Shown: positions 1 to 7,229, numbered from the stretch's first letter. The stretch: DNA of 8,986 bases from Actinomycetes bacterium (GCA_021823365.1 JAKAOD010000096.1:1-8986); one strand, 5' to 3'. Numbers and translations: made by a program. The notes: generated from the letters alone by a model not told the origin.

Positions 1-272
1 ATCTCGACGTGGTCGAGGGCGGTGCAGTCGATCACGGTGCCGCCGGCGCACTGCGCCGCGTCGCCGTAGGCCCGGCCGAGGCCCCGGGCAAGTGCGTGGC
101 GCGCACGGGGCAGCGAGCCGCCCGGTACACCGCTGCCGTCCTGCGCCCCGCCGATCGCCTCGGCGACGGCGCGCACGAGCTCGTCGGCGTCATTCGGACG
201 GACGACGGTCGACGCGCTCCCGGGGGCCCCACCGAATCCCGAGAGGACGCGGTGGACGGGCGCGGCGCTCAC
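1..272 (-). CDS. dprE1: DprE1-like decaprenylphosphoryl-beta-D-ribose 2-oxidase, N-terminal part (cut by window edge)
   Basis: This is the first 90 codons of an FAD-dependent oxidoreductase, open at base 1. The family oxidises the 2'-OH of decaprenyl-phosphoryl-ribose to the keto form, the first half of the epimerisation to decaprenyl-phosphoryl-arabinose; DprE2 does the second half. Seen in the translation: an N-terminal LSGFGGAPGSASTVVRP stretch, then DADELVRAVAEA, then ARGLGRAYGDAAQCAGG followed by TVIDCTALDHVE. The RGLGR(A/S)YGD block is the typical FAD-binding loop of this VAO/ALO-type family and matches the DprE1 pattern closely. The GTG start (270-272) overlaps the TGA stop of the upstream prenyl-phosphate phosphoribosyltransferase gene as GTGA, so translational coupling is likely and no independent Shine-Dalgarno is evident. 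The position directly after its pathway partner strengthens the call over generic FAD oxidases. The active-site and C-terminal parts cannot be examined. Confidence 0.9.
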   Translation of the reverse strand, partial: MSAAPVHRVLSGFGGAPGSASTVVRPNDADELVRAVAEAIGGAQDGSGVPGGSLPRARHALARGLGRAYGDAAQCAGGTVIDCTALDHVE

Positions 273-1276
273 GCGTAGACGCCGATCGCGACGAGCACGA
301 CGCACGTGCCGGCGAGCAGCTGGAGGTCGTGGCGGTGGAGGGCGAGCTCCTCCGGCGCCCCGCCCTCGCCGTGCTCGAAGGCGCGCTCGGTGGCGAGCAC
401 CCCGAGCAGGAAGGGCAGGAGGGAGAGCTTGAAGGCGACGTCGTCGAGGTCCACGCCGTGGAGGTCGAGTTGCCCGGCCCGGCTGAAGGCCCACAGCCCG
501 TAGGCGACGACGGCCGCCAGTCCGGCGGCGAGGCGGAGCGCGGCGAGGAGGCCCGGGCGGTAGCGGCCGAGGACGAGCCGGTGGGCCATAGCCGTCCGCC
601 CGAGCTGGCGAAGCTCGGCGCTGCGCTTGCCGGCCACGACGAACAGGGCGCCGGCGCAGGCGACGGCGAGGAACCAGCCCGAGAGCGCGAGGTGGTCGGC
701 TACCCCGCCGGCGCCGGCGCGCAGCACGAACCCGGAGGCGACGCAGCCGAGCTCGACCAACGGGACGTGCTTCAGCACGAGGGTGTAGGCGACGCTGATC
801 GCGAGGTAGGCGGCGATCACATCGGTGAGCCCCGGTCCCGAGAGGAGCCCCGCGCCGACGAGGGCAGCGGCGGCGAGGGCTGCGCCAGCGGCGAGCGCGC
901 GGCGGGGCGCGAGCTCGCCAGAGGCGACGGGACGGCGCCGCTTTGTCGGATGGGCTCGGTCGGCGGGCGCGTCGACGACGTCGTTGACGAGGTACGTCCC
1001 CGCCGACGCCAAGAGGAACAGCAGCGCGGCGGTGGCGGCATGGTCGACCGGCGCCGGCCGGGAGAGGGAGCCGGCGGCCGCAGGTGCGGCGAAGACGAGG
1101 ACGTTCTTCGGCCACTGGCGCGGTCGCGCGGCGCGCACCAGCAGGCGGAGCGCTGTCGCCCGCCTGTACCCGGCCCGCCTATCCCCGGCCAGCCGATCCC
1201 CGGCCAGCCCGCCCGCGGTCTCCCCGCCGGCGGGCGCCTCGCCCCTGACCTGCCCGCCGGCGAGCGTCCCGCTCAC
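269..1276 (-). CDS. UbiA-family decaprenyl-phosphate phosphoribosyltransferase (DPPR synthase)
   Basis: A 335-residue polytopic membrane protein that should transfer 5-phosphoribose from PRPP to decaprenyl phosphate, the committed step towards decaprenyl-phosphoryl-arabinose (Rv3806c/UbiA type). Seen: RPRQWPKNVLVFAAP near residues 51-65; the Asp motif N98-D99-x2-D102-x3-D106 in LVNDVVDAPAD, expected to hold Mg2+ and the diphosphate; TKRRRPVASG after it; Y164...LK169-HVPLVELG; GFVLRAGAGG (182-191); VAGKRSAEL (214-222). The KHVPLVELG and AGKR blocks are typical of the DPPR synthase subgroup rather than heme or quinone UbiA enzymes. The GTG start at 1276 is chosen because it forms a GTGA overlap with the stop of the upstream gene and has GGGGGG six bases upstream (1283-1288). 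The reading frame stays open far upstream, but that part is a shadow of the glycosidase gene. About 40 N-terminal residues are repetitive and precede the conserved domain. The stop overlaps the dprE1 start. Confidence 0.9.
   Translation of the reverse strand: MSGTLAGGQVRGEAPAGGETAGGLAGDRLAGDRRAGYRRATALRLLVRAARPRQWPKNVLVFAAPAAAGSLSRPAPVDHAATAALLFLLASAGTYLVNDVVDAPADRAHPTKRRRPVASGELAPRRALAAGAALAAAALVGAGLLSGPGLTDVIAAYLAISVAYTLVLKHVPLVELGCVASGFVLRAGAGGVADHLALSGWFLAVACAGALFVVAGKRSAELRQLGRTAMAHRLVLGRYRPGLLAALRLAAGLAAVVAYGLWAFSRAGQLDLHGVDLDDVAFKLSLLPFLLGVLATERAFEHGEGGAPEELALHRHDLQLLAGTCVVLVAIGVYA
1181..1210. repeat. Two tandem 15-bp units inside the phosphoribosyltransferase gene
   Basis: The unit ATCCCCGGCCAGCC plus one variable base occurs twice back to back (1181-1195 and 1196-1210). 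On the minus strand it encodes a five-residue periodic segment (LAGDR/LAGDR, then the diverged AGYRR) in the variable N-terminal extension of the UbiA-family enzyme. The period is a multiple of three, so copy-number change keeps the frame. This is probably slippage-generated low complexity. Confidence 0.8.
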
Positions 1277-2691
1277 GAGCCGCCCCCCGAGCTCGCCCCT
1301 CCCGGACCTCCGGCGGGAGCGCTGCGTGCCGACATCGTGATGAAGTCCCGTGACCACCAGGACTCGAAGTAGCGCGCCGGGGTGCCGGACATCTCCGGCA
1401 GCATCTCGGTGCCGTTGGACGGTGTGGCGGGGCCGGTGGCGCGTGCCGGGTGGTAGGTCGTGAGGTTCACCCAGTCGGTGTTGATGTCGAGCTCCATCGC
1501 CCGCACGGCGCCCGCGCGGACGAGGAGGCTGGCGAGGCTCGTGATGTTGAGCCCCGGTCCCCCGACGTAGACGAGGGCGCCGTCGGCGGTCACGCCGAGG
1601 CCGGAGCGCCACACGTAGATCTGGTTGCCGAGGGTCGCGCCCCACACCGTCGTGTCGTTGGCGTTCAGGCCCGGCACCGGTGCGCCGTGCTTCACGAGGA
1701 GGTCGAGGTTCTGGCGGACGGCGACGACCGACGGCGTGAGAGCTTGTGGCCCGGGCCAGGCCTCGACGGTGGCGCCGCCGTTGCGGTAGACGACGAACGA
1801 CGCGGCGCCGGTGCGGAGCGGGATGACCACCTTCCCGTCGGTGTAGTACCCGCCGTTGGCGTTGCCCATGAGGAAACCGGCGTTGAACGCCGCGACGAGC
1901 GTCCGGGCCGCGGCGTGCGTGATCGGCGCCGTGTAGGGGTAGGGGCCGCCGCCGGGGATCGTGCTTCCCGAGTAGAGCGTTGCCCGCAAGAGGCGCGGGT
2001 CCATCCAGGCGACGCCGACGACGAGGCTCGTGTGGATGGCGTCGGGGCGGAGGAACGCCTCGTAGACGGCCGGCACGCCGTCGACGGGGCGCCCGTAGGG
2101 ATGCCACACGCCCTCGCCGGGGATCGGCGGGCTGGCGATCGGTCGGATGTTCCCGGGCTTCGACAGCGCGGCGAGCGAGGCCCAGCTGGCGCTCCTGACG
2201 CTGCTCGCCGAGGCGCCGTGCCCCGAGGAGTCGCGCCCCGAGGCGCCGGCCGCGGCCTTCGAGTCCGAGGCGGCCGCCCCGCCGGAGCTCGAGCCCGCCC
2301 CGCGTGATCCAGGCGTCGCCCCTCCCGAGCCGGTCGCCCCCGAGGTGCCCGGCACCGGCGGCGGGATGGCGCCTTTCGGCGGCCGGCCGCCGACGGGCGG
2401 CTGGTGGTGGGAGTACCAGAAGCGCTCTGCGGCGACGACGACAGAGGAGAAGCCGTGCTCGCGCGCCCACTCGGCGAAGCGCGCCGGCAGCGAGCTTCCG
2501 AGGCCGGGGTTGGTGAGGGCGCTCCCGAGCGACGCCCAGACCGGCGTGAGGCCGAGCACGACGACGATGAACGCCGAGAGGAACGGGTGCCGGCCGGCCA
2601 CGGTCCGCCGAAGGCGCCTGCGCTCCCTGCGCCGCTCCTTCCGCCTCCGGCGCTCGACCCGACCGATCGCCCGCCAGCTCAAGGCGCTCAT
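1273..2691 (-). CDS. Membrane-anchored phosphodiester glycosidase (NAGPA-like) family protein
   Basis: A 472-residue protein. Residues 1-35 are very basic (RRRRKERRRERRR), followed by one hydrophobic anchor at about 37-53, so the rest is probably outside the membrane. Residues about 98-170 are a Gly/Ser/Ala/Pro linker. Residues about 205-455 match the phosphodiester glycosidase (NAGPA/EpsI-like) fold: LVVGVAWMDPRLL, AAFNAGF (267-273), GGYYTDGK (280-287), VYRNGG, VRQNLDLLV (325-333), RSGLGVTADGALVYVGG (362-378), and MELDINTDWV (399-408) where classical members have an LDGGGS-type motif. Family members remove GlcNAc from sugar-phosphate diesters or occur in exopolysaccharide clusters; the substrate here is unknown. 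The ATG start is preceded by AGGAGG nine bases upstream, which overlaps the stop of the double-propeller gene. The gene ends in the GTGA overlap with the phosphoribosyltransferase, implying co-expression with arabinose-donor synthesis. Confidence 0.82.
   Translation of the reverse strand: MSALSWRAIGRVERRRRKERRRERRRLRRTVAGRHPFLSAFIVVVLGLTPVWASLGSALTNPGLGSSLPARFAEWAREHGFSSVVVAAERFWYSHHQPPVGGRPPKGAIPPPVPGTSGATGSGGATPGSRGAGSSSGGAAASDSKAAAGASGRDSSGHGASASSVRSASWASLAALSKPGNIRPIASPPIPGEGVWHPYGRPVDGVPAVYEAFLRPDAIHTSLVVGVAWMDPRLLRATLYSGSTIPGGGPYPYTAPITHAAARTLVAAFNAGFLMGNANGGYYTDGKVVIPLRTGAASFVVYRNGGATVEAWPGPQALTPSVVAVRQNLDLLVKHGAPVPGLNANDTTVWGATLGNQIYVWRSGLGVTADGALVYVGGPGLNITSLASLLVRAGAVRAMELDINTDWVNLTTYHPARATGPATPSNGTEMLPEMSGTPARYFESWWSRDFITMSARSAPAGGPGGASSGGGS
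1283..1288 (-). promoter_or_regulatory. Ribosome binding site for the phosphoribosyltransferase gene
   Basis: GGGGGG on the minus strand lies six bases before the GTG at 1276. It sits inside the 3' end of the glycosidase gene and supports the overlapping GTG start over in-frame starts further upstream. Confidence 0.5.
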
Positions 2692-2700
2692 GCCGATCGA

Positions 2701-2706
2701 CCTCCT
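2701..2706 (-). promoter_or_regulatory. Strong Shine-Dalgarno for the glycosidase gene, overlapping the upstream stop
   Basis: A perfect AGGAGG on the minus strand lies nine bases before the ATG at 2691. Its first A is also the last base of the TGA stop (2706-2708) of the preceding gene. Ribosomes terminating there sit on the next binding site, which favours coupled translation. Confidence 0.8.
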
Positions 2707-4829
2707 CAGCCCGTCGCCGGGTGGGTCGGCGTCGACCCGCCGGGCCCGAGGATGTCGAAGCCGTCGGGCTTGTAGAGGTACCCCGGCGCCGTGCCCGGGA
2801 CGCCCGTCACGCCGTACTGCCAGACGAGGGCACCCGTAGCGGGGTCGATGGCGACCATGCGGTCGTTGTGGTCGTCGTTCGCCATGAGCACCCCGGAAGG
2901 GAGCTGCTCGACGAGCGAGGGGCTGTTGAGCTCGCCCGGTCCGGTGCTCGGCGCGTAGCGCCAGAGAATCTTGCCTGCGCGGTTGAACTCGACGATGGCA
3001 CCGGGTTTGGTGTAGTCGGCCACGAGATAGCGGTCAGGGCCGATCTGCTGGGGATCGGACGGGTAGGAGATCGAGGGGAGGTGCACGGTCCAGACGAGCT
3101 TTCCCGTCGTCGTGTACTCGTCTATCCAGCTGCCGTTTATCTCCGAGACGAGCAGGTTCCCGTTCGTGAGCGGCGTGTCGCCGTTCGGCGAGCCGAGCTC
3201 GGTCGGCGGGTTGTGGGCGCAGGCGCCGGCCGTGCCGATCTGGTGGAGCACGGCCTTGGTGCGCGGGTCGATGATGAGCACCCGGCAGTTCATGATGTCG
3301 GCGACGGAGACGTCGCCGTTCTTGAGGAGGTAGGCGTCGTCGGGGTTGTTGAGAAAGCCGGGCGCCGAGCCCGGCTGGCGCGGATGCCCGTACTGCCAGA
3401 GTACCCGCCCCGACGGGTAGGCGATCTCGACGATCGTCTCGTTCAGCTCCTGGTTCGAGATGATCGCCGTCCCGTGGCGGACGAAGAAGGCGTCGTCGGG
3501 GAAGTAGAAGCCGCCCGGGGGCGCCGGCGCGTGGGCGTTGGGGTAGCGCCAGACGATCCTGCCGGTGTCGGACAGGAGGAGCAGGCGATTGTTGCCGCGG
3601 TCGGCGACGAGCAGCTTGTAGCCGAAGTACGGCGACCCGGCTCCCGGCTCCCCTGCCGTCCCGAACGCCCGGTCCGGCCGAAGCATCTGGACGTCCGCGG
3701 TCCGTCCTGACGCCGTCTCTCCCCCGACGATCCACAGCCGGCCGCCGCTCGCCGCGGCGCCGGCGTAGGCGACGGCGACCCGGAGGGTCCCGGCGCGCAA
3801 GGTCGCGTGGCGAGCCGGGTCGAAGGCCCAGATCGCCGCCGAGTCGGCCCCTCCCTGCTGCACGCCACCGGCGACGTAGACCGTCCCGCCGAACGCGCCG
3901 GCCGACGCCCCTCCGAGGGCGACCGGCAGCCGCCCGGCGACGTCCGCCCGGTGCCGGGCGGGGTCGACGACCTGGATCGTGCGGACCGGCTGGCCGCCGA
4001 GGGTCTCGCCGCCGAGGACGTAGATCTCGCCACCGACCGCCGCGACCGCCGGGTACCTGACGGGCACCGGGAGGGCCGCGACCCGGCGGAAGGTCCGGCC
4101 GTTGGTGGTCGCCAGGACCTCCGCGTCGAGCGACTGGCCGTCGTAGCCGCCGACGACGTACGCCGTCCGCCCGACGGCGGTCCCTGCGGCGTCGGCGCGA
4201 GCCGCCGGGAGCGAGCCGAGGAGCGAGGCGCCGCCCGCGCCGACGCCCTGGCTCTCCGAAGCCGGGGCGGTCGTCCCGCCGCCGAGCACGATCGCGCTGC
4301 CGGGCAGCGCCGCGCCGGCCGCGTCGTGGGTCGAGGCCGGAAGGTTCGCGACGAGCCCGAGCGTGCCGGTCGAGGTGTCCAGGCGGAAGACGCCGTTGCT
4401 CGAGGCCCCCGAGAGGGTCAGCCCGCCGGCGACGAGGAGGCTGTTCGGGTGCCCCGTCGGAAGCACGACCTCGCGGCTCACGGGGTACTGGAGCTGCCAC
4501 GGGAGAAGCCCGGCCTCGGCGGCGGGCGGTGCCGCCGAGCTCTCGGTCGCCAGCCCGCCGGCGACCGTGGCTGCTCCGGCTGTGCCCCGGCCCGCCGCGC
4601 GGTTCCCGTGTGCGCCGCCGCCTGCCGCGCCGGCGCGGGCGTCCCCACCCGGCCCCGACGAGCCGGAGAGGGCGAACGCGACGGCGAGAGCGACGAGACC
4701 GAAGCCGAGCCCGACGCCGATGCGCCGGCGCCGGTACTGGGCACGGCGCCGGTGCCGTGCACGCGCCGCCGCGAGATCGGCGACCGGGACGCGTCCTCGG
4801 CCGCGCGCGTCACCGGCCACCTCGACCAC
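2706..4829 (-). CDS. Membrane-anchored tandem beta-propeller protein (Kelch plus PQQ/NHL-like)
   Basis: A 707-residue protein of unknown specific function. A basic N-terminus (RHRRRAQYRRRR) precedes one membrane segment at about 37-54, then an Ala/Gly-rich linker to about 105. The first propeller shows six Kelch-type hydrophobic-GG strands: LLVAGG (131-136), IVLGGG (180-185), YVVGG, YVLGG, YVAGG and WIVGG (366-370), spaced 44-48 residues apart. The second propeller starts near 404 (YKLLVADRGNNRLLLL). It carries recurring strands GRIVWRYP, GRVLWQYG, GKLVWTVH, GKILWRYA and GALVWQYG plus a diverged KAVLHQIG, again about six blades, with two copies of a PGxAPGxLxxPD loop. This half resembles actinobacterial PQQ-like or arylsulfotransferase-like propellers. 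No catalytic residues are evident, so a surface scaffold or glycan/lipid-sensing role is possible. The start is GTG at 4829, with GTG at 4820 as an alternative; neither has a convincing Shine-Dalgarno. It lies 51 nt after the MMPL gene and 14 nt before the glycosidase. Confidence 0.8.
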   Translation of the reverse strand: MVEVAGDARGRGRVPVADLAAARARHRRRAQYRRRRIGVGLGFGLVALAVAFALSGSSGPGGDARAGAAGGGAHGNRAAGRGTAGAATVAGGLATESSAAPPAAEAGLLPWQLQYPVSREVVLPTGHPNSLLVAGGLTLSGASSNGVFRLDTSTGTLGLVANLPASTHDAAGAALPGSAIVLGGGTTAPASESQGVGAGGASLLGSLPAARADAAGTAVGRTAYVVGGYDGQSLDAEVLATTNGRTFRRVAALPVPVRYPAVAAVGGEIYVLGGETLGGQPVRTIQVVDPARHRADVAGRLPVALGGASAGAFGGTVYVAGGVQQGGADSAAIWAFDPARHATLRAGTLRVAVAYAGAAASGGRLWIVGGETASGRTADVQMLRPDRAFGTAGEPGAGSPYFGYKLLVADRGNNRLLLLSDTGRIVWRYPNAHAPAPPGGFYFPDDAFFVRHGTAIISNQELNETIVEIAYPSGRVLWQYGHPRQPGSAPGFLNNPDDAYLLKNGDVSVADIMNCRVLIIDPRTKAVLHQIGTAGACAHNPPTELGSPNGDTPLTNGNLLVSEINGSWIDEYTTTGKLVWTVHLPSISYPSDPQQIGPDRYLVADYTKPGAIVEFNRAGKILWRYAPSTGPGELNSPSLVEQLPSGVLMANDDHNDRMVAIDPATGALVWQYGVTGVPGTAPGYLYKPDGFDILGPGGSTPTHPATG

Positions 4830-4880
4830 GCTGGCGAGGCTACGCCCGGAGCCTGACGAGTGGATGAACGCGCGGCGCCG

Positions 4881-7229
4881 CTACGCCAGCGGCACCGCTT
4901 CGGGCGCGAGCGGCCCGGCCTCGGGGACCGCCGCACGCGCCGCCACAGGCTTGCCACCCTGGCGGCAGAGCGCCGACGGCCACCAGTTCCACCTGCCGAG
5001 GAGCGAGACGGTCGCCGGCACGAGGATCGAGCGGACGACGAAGGTGTCGAGGGCGACGCCGACGGCGAGCCCGATCCCGATCTCGCGGACCTGGGTGCCC
5101 TCGGCGCCGCTCGCGCCGGCGACGGCGAAGACGAGGAAGGTGCCGGCGAGGACGAGCCCGGCGGAGGTCACTGTGGTCCCGGTCACCTCGATGGCCCGCA
5201 CGACGGCGTCCTTGAGCGGGAGATCGTGCGCCTCCTCCCGGATGCGCGACATGACGAGGATGTTGTAGTCCTCTCCGAGGGCGAGCAGGAAGACGAACAT
5301 GAGGAAGGGGAGCACGAAGCTCAGGCCGTAGCTGCCCCCGACGATCTCGAAGGCGAGCACCGATGCCCCGAGCGAGGCGAGGTACGAGAGCGCCACGCTC
5401 ACGACCAGGTACAGCGGCGCGACGAGGCTGCGCAGCAGGAGCGCGAGCAAGAGCCCGATCACGAGGACGGCGATCGGGACGAGGCGGACGAGGTCGCCGT
5501 TGGACGCCGTGCGCACGTCGTAGAGCGACGGCGAGTCGCCCGCGACGCCGTTGCTCGACGCGCCCGAGCGCGCCGCGGCGAGGGCGGTGACGGCGCGCAT
5601 CGCCGGCACCTCGGAGATCGCGGCGTTGGAGTCAGGCGAGCCGACCTTCAAGCCCGCGAGGAACTGCACCGTCCGGCCGTCCGGGGCGATGAGCCCGGCA
5701 CTCGCCCGGTACGCCTGATAGGCAGCTGGGGGAACCCGCGCCACCGCGCCGCTCGACGGCTGTGAGGGCGGGAGCGATCCGGCGGCGCCGAGCTCGCGGT
5801 GGAGCGCGGCGAGCTCGCTCGGCGCGAGACGCGTGCCGTTCGGGTCGAGGGGCGCGATCACCGCCGACCACAGCCTGCTGGCCTCGATCACCCTTCCCGC
5901 CCTCGCGAGCGCCGAGGGATGTGACCAGATCGGCCGGTCGTAGGTGAGGACGAGCTCGACCGGGTTCGTGCTCGCCGAGGAGAAGTGCTCGACGAGGAGC
6001 GCCTGGCCGGCGGCGGAGCCGCTCCCCGGCGGCGGCGCGATCCCGCCCCCGAAGCCCGACGAGCGGTCGGCGGCCGCGAAGCCCGCCAGCGAGGCGAGGA
6101 CGACCGATCCGGCGAGGAGGGCGAGGGCGGGGCGCCGCACGACGCGCCCGGCGAACCGGCCCCAGGCGCCGCTCGCCCGCTGGCCGGCCGACGGCCGCGC
6201 CGGCCAGAACAGCGCCTTCCCGAGGATGGCGAGCACGGCCGGGACGAGCGTCACGCCGGCGACCACCATGAGCGTGACGCCGATCGAGAGCGGCAGGGCG
6301 AGGCCGTGGTAGACGCCGAAGGTGGCGAGAAGGAGGCTGAGCAGGGCCGCGATCACGGTCGCGGCGGAGAAGGCGATCGAGGCGCCCACCCGCTCGACCG
6401 CCCGCTCGACGGCCTCGGCGTGCCCGAGGCCGCGGCGGACCTCCTCGCGGACCCGGAAGACGAGGAACAGGCCGTAGTCCGTCCCGGCGCCGAGCACGAG
6501 CACGATGAGCAGCAGCTGGGTGATGCTCGAGACGCCGACCCCGAGGCGGGCGACCCCCGCGACGAGCGATTCGGCCATGAGCAGCACGACCGCCGCCGGC
6601 AGCAGGGTCGCGAGCGGCGCGAGCGGCGAGCGGAAGACGGCGAGGAGCAGGAGGACGATCAGCCCGATCGAGAGCTCCTCCGCTCTGGCCCCGATCCCGC
6701 GGGCCTGCCGGGCCTGGTCGGCGGTGATCGCGAGGTCGCCCGTCGCCTGGAGCACGAGCCCGTGCGGCGCGCCGACCCTCGTGAACAGCGCGCGAAGCGA
6801 CCGGACGAAGGCGACGTCGGGGGCGTTCGTCCTCTGAGAGAGCGACGCCCGCACCTGGATCTGCGCGGCCTGGCCGTCGCCGGAGTACTCGACGACGCGT
6901 GCGGAGCGGGCGTGGGGAAGGCGCGCCGCCGCGGCGGCCAGGCGCTCGATCGCCGACTTGTCGGCGGCGTCGAGGGGCCGGTGGTCCGACGTGGCCGCGA
7001 CCACGAAGGCGTCGTCGTTGCTCGAGCTGCCGTAGAAAGGAGCGGCGAGGCGTGCCGCGACGTTGCTCGGATCACTCGCCGGGAGAAAGCGGGTGCTGTT
7101 GTCGTCGACTGCCTGCCCGATCGAAGGAAGGAGGCGGACGCAGGCGACGGCGGCGACGATCCAGAGCGCGAGGACGAGCCACCGCCGGCGCACAGAGAAG
7201 CGTCCGAGGGCGGCGAAAAGCGAGGTCAT
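4881..7229 (-). CDS. MMPL/RND-superfamily transporter
   Basis: A 782-residue polytopic protein with the twofold layout of MMPL transporters: TM1 at about 17-33, a large extracytoplasmic domain (about 40-180), a five-helix block (about 183-335), TM7 near 367-385, a second extracytoplasmic domain (about 390-578), then a five-helix block (about 583-748). The signature GTDYGLFLVFRVREEV (from 249) and its counterpart GEDYNILVMSRIREEA (from 652) place Asp-Tyr pairs at 251/252 and 654/655. These correspond in position to the proton-relay pairs Asp256/Tyr257 and Asp645/Tyr646 of MmpL3. The family uses the proton gradient to export lipids, glycolipids or hydrophobic compounds. It lacks the long C-terminal tail of MmpL3. 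The ATG at 7229 is chosen because GGGAG lies seven bases upstream and MTSLFAALGRFSVRRRW is a typical N-terminus; a TTG 25 codons upstream is less likely. It is the first gene of the minus-strand train, so its cargo may be an envelope lipid or lipid-linked glycan made by that train. Confidence 0.9.
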   Translation of the reverse strand: MTSLFAALGRFSVRRRWLVLALWIVAAVACVRLLPSIGQAVDDNSTRFLPASDPSNVAARLAAPFYGSSSNDDAFVVAATSDHRPLDAADKSAIERLAAAAARLPHARSARVVEYSGDGQAAQIQVRASLSQRTNAPDVAFVRSLRALFTRVGAPHGLVLQATGDLAITADQARQARGIGARAEELSIGLIVLLLLAVFRSPLAPLATLLPAAVVLLMAESLVAGVARLGVGVSSITQLLLIVLVLGAGTDYGLFLVFRVREEVRRGLGHAEAVERAVERVGASIAFSAATVIAALLSLLLATFGVYHGLALPLSIGVTLMVVAGVTLVPAVLAILGKALFWPARPSAGQRASGAWGRFAGRVVRRPALALLAGSVVLASLAGFAAADRSSGFGGGIAPPPGSGSAAGQALLVEHFSSASTNPVELVLTYDRPIWSHPSALARAGRVIEASRLWSAVIAPLDPNGTRLAPSELAALHRELGAAGSLPPSQPSSGAVARVPPAAYQAYRASAGLIAPDGRTVQFLAGLKVGSPDSNAAISEVPAMRAVTALAAARSGASSNGVAGDSPSLYDVRTASNGDLVRLVPIAVLVIGLLLALLLRSLVAPLYLVVSVALSYLASLGASVLAFEIVGGSYGLSFVLPFLMFVFLLALGEDYNILVMSRIREEAHDLPLKDAVVRAIEVTGTTVTSAGLVLAGTFLVFAVAGASGAEGTQVREIGIGLAVGVALDTFVVRSILVPATVSLLGRWNWWPSALCRQGGKPVAARAAVPEAGPLAPEAVPLA

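Noticed and set aside
1181..1210. Short tandem repeat as a possible CRISPR or attachment-site remnant
   Set aside because: Only two contiguous 15-bp units without spacers, in frame inside a coding region; low-complexity slippage explains it.
92..1372. Long plus-strand open frame of 426 codons opposite the phosphoribosyltransferase gene
   Set aside because: Its translation is Arg/Gly/Glu/Ala-rich with no recognisable domain, and it lies antisense to a clear UbiA-family gene and the dprE1 start. High-GC antisense frames are routinely open.
1277..2470. Upstream continuation of the phosphoribosyltransferase reading frame
   Set aside because: The frame stays open but is an Arg-rich shadow of the glycosidase gene. 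The GTG at 1276 with GTGA overlap and a nearby GGGGGG site gives a full-length enzyme.
2721..3710. Plus-strand open frame of 329 codons within the double-propeller gene
   Set aside because: Antisense shadow with Val/Arg/Asp bias; the minus-strand frame has clear propeller repeats.
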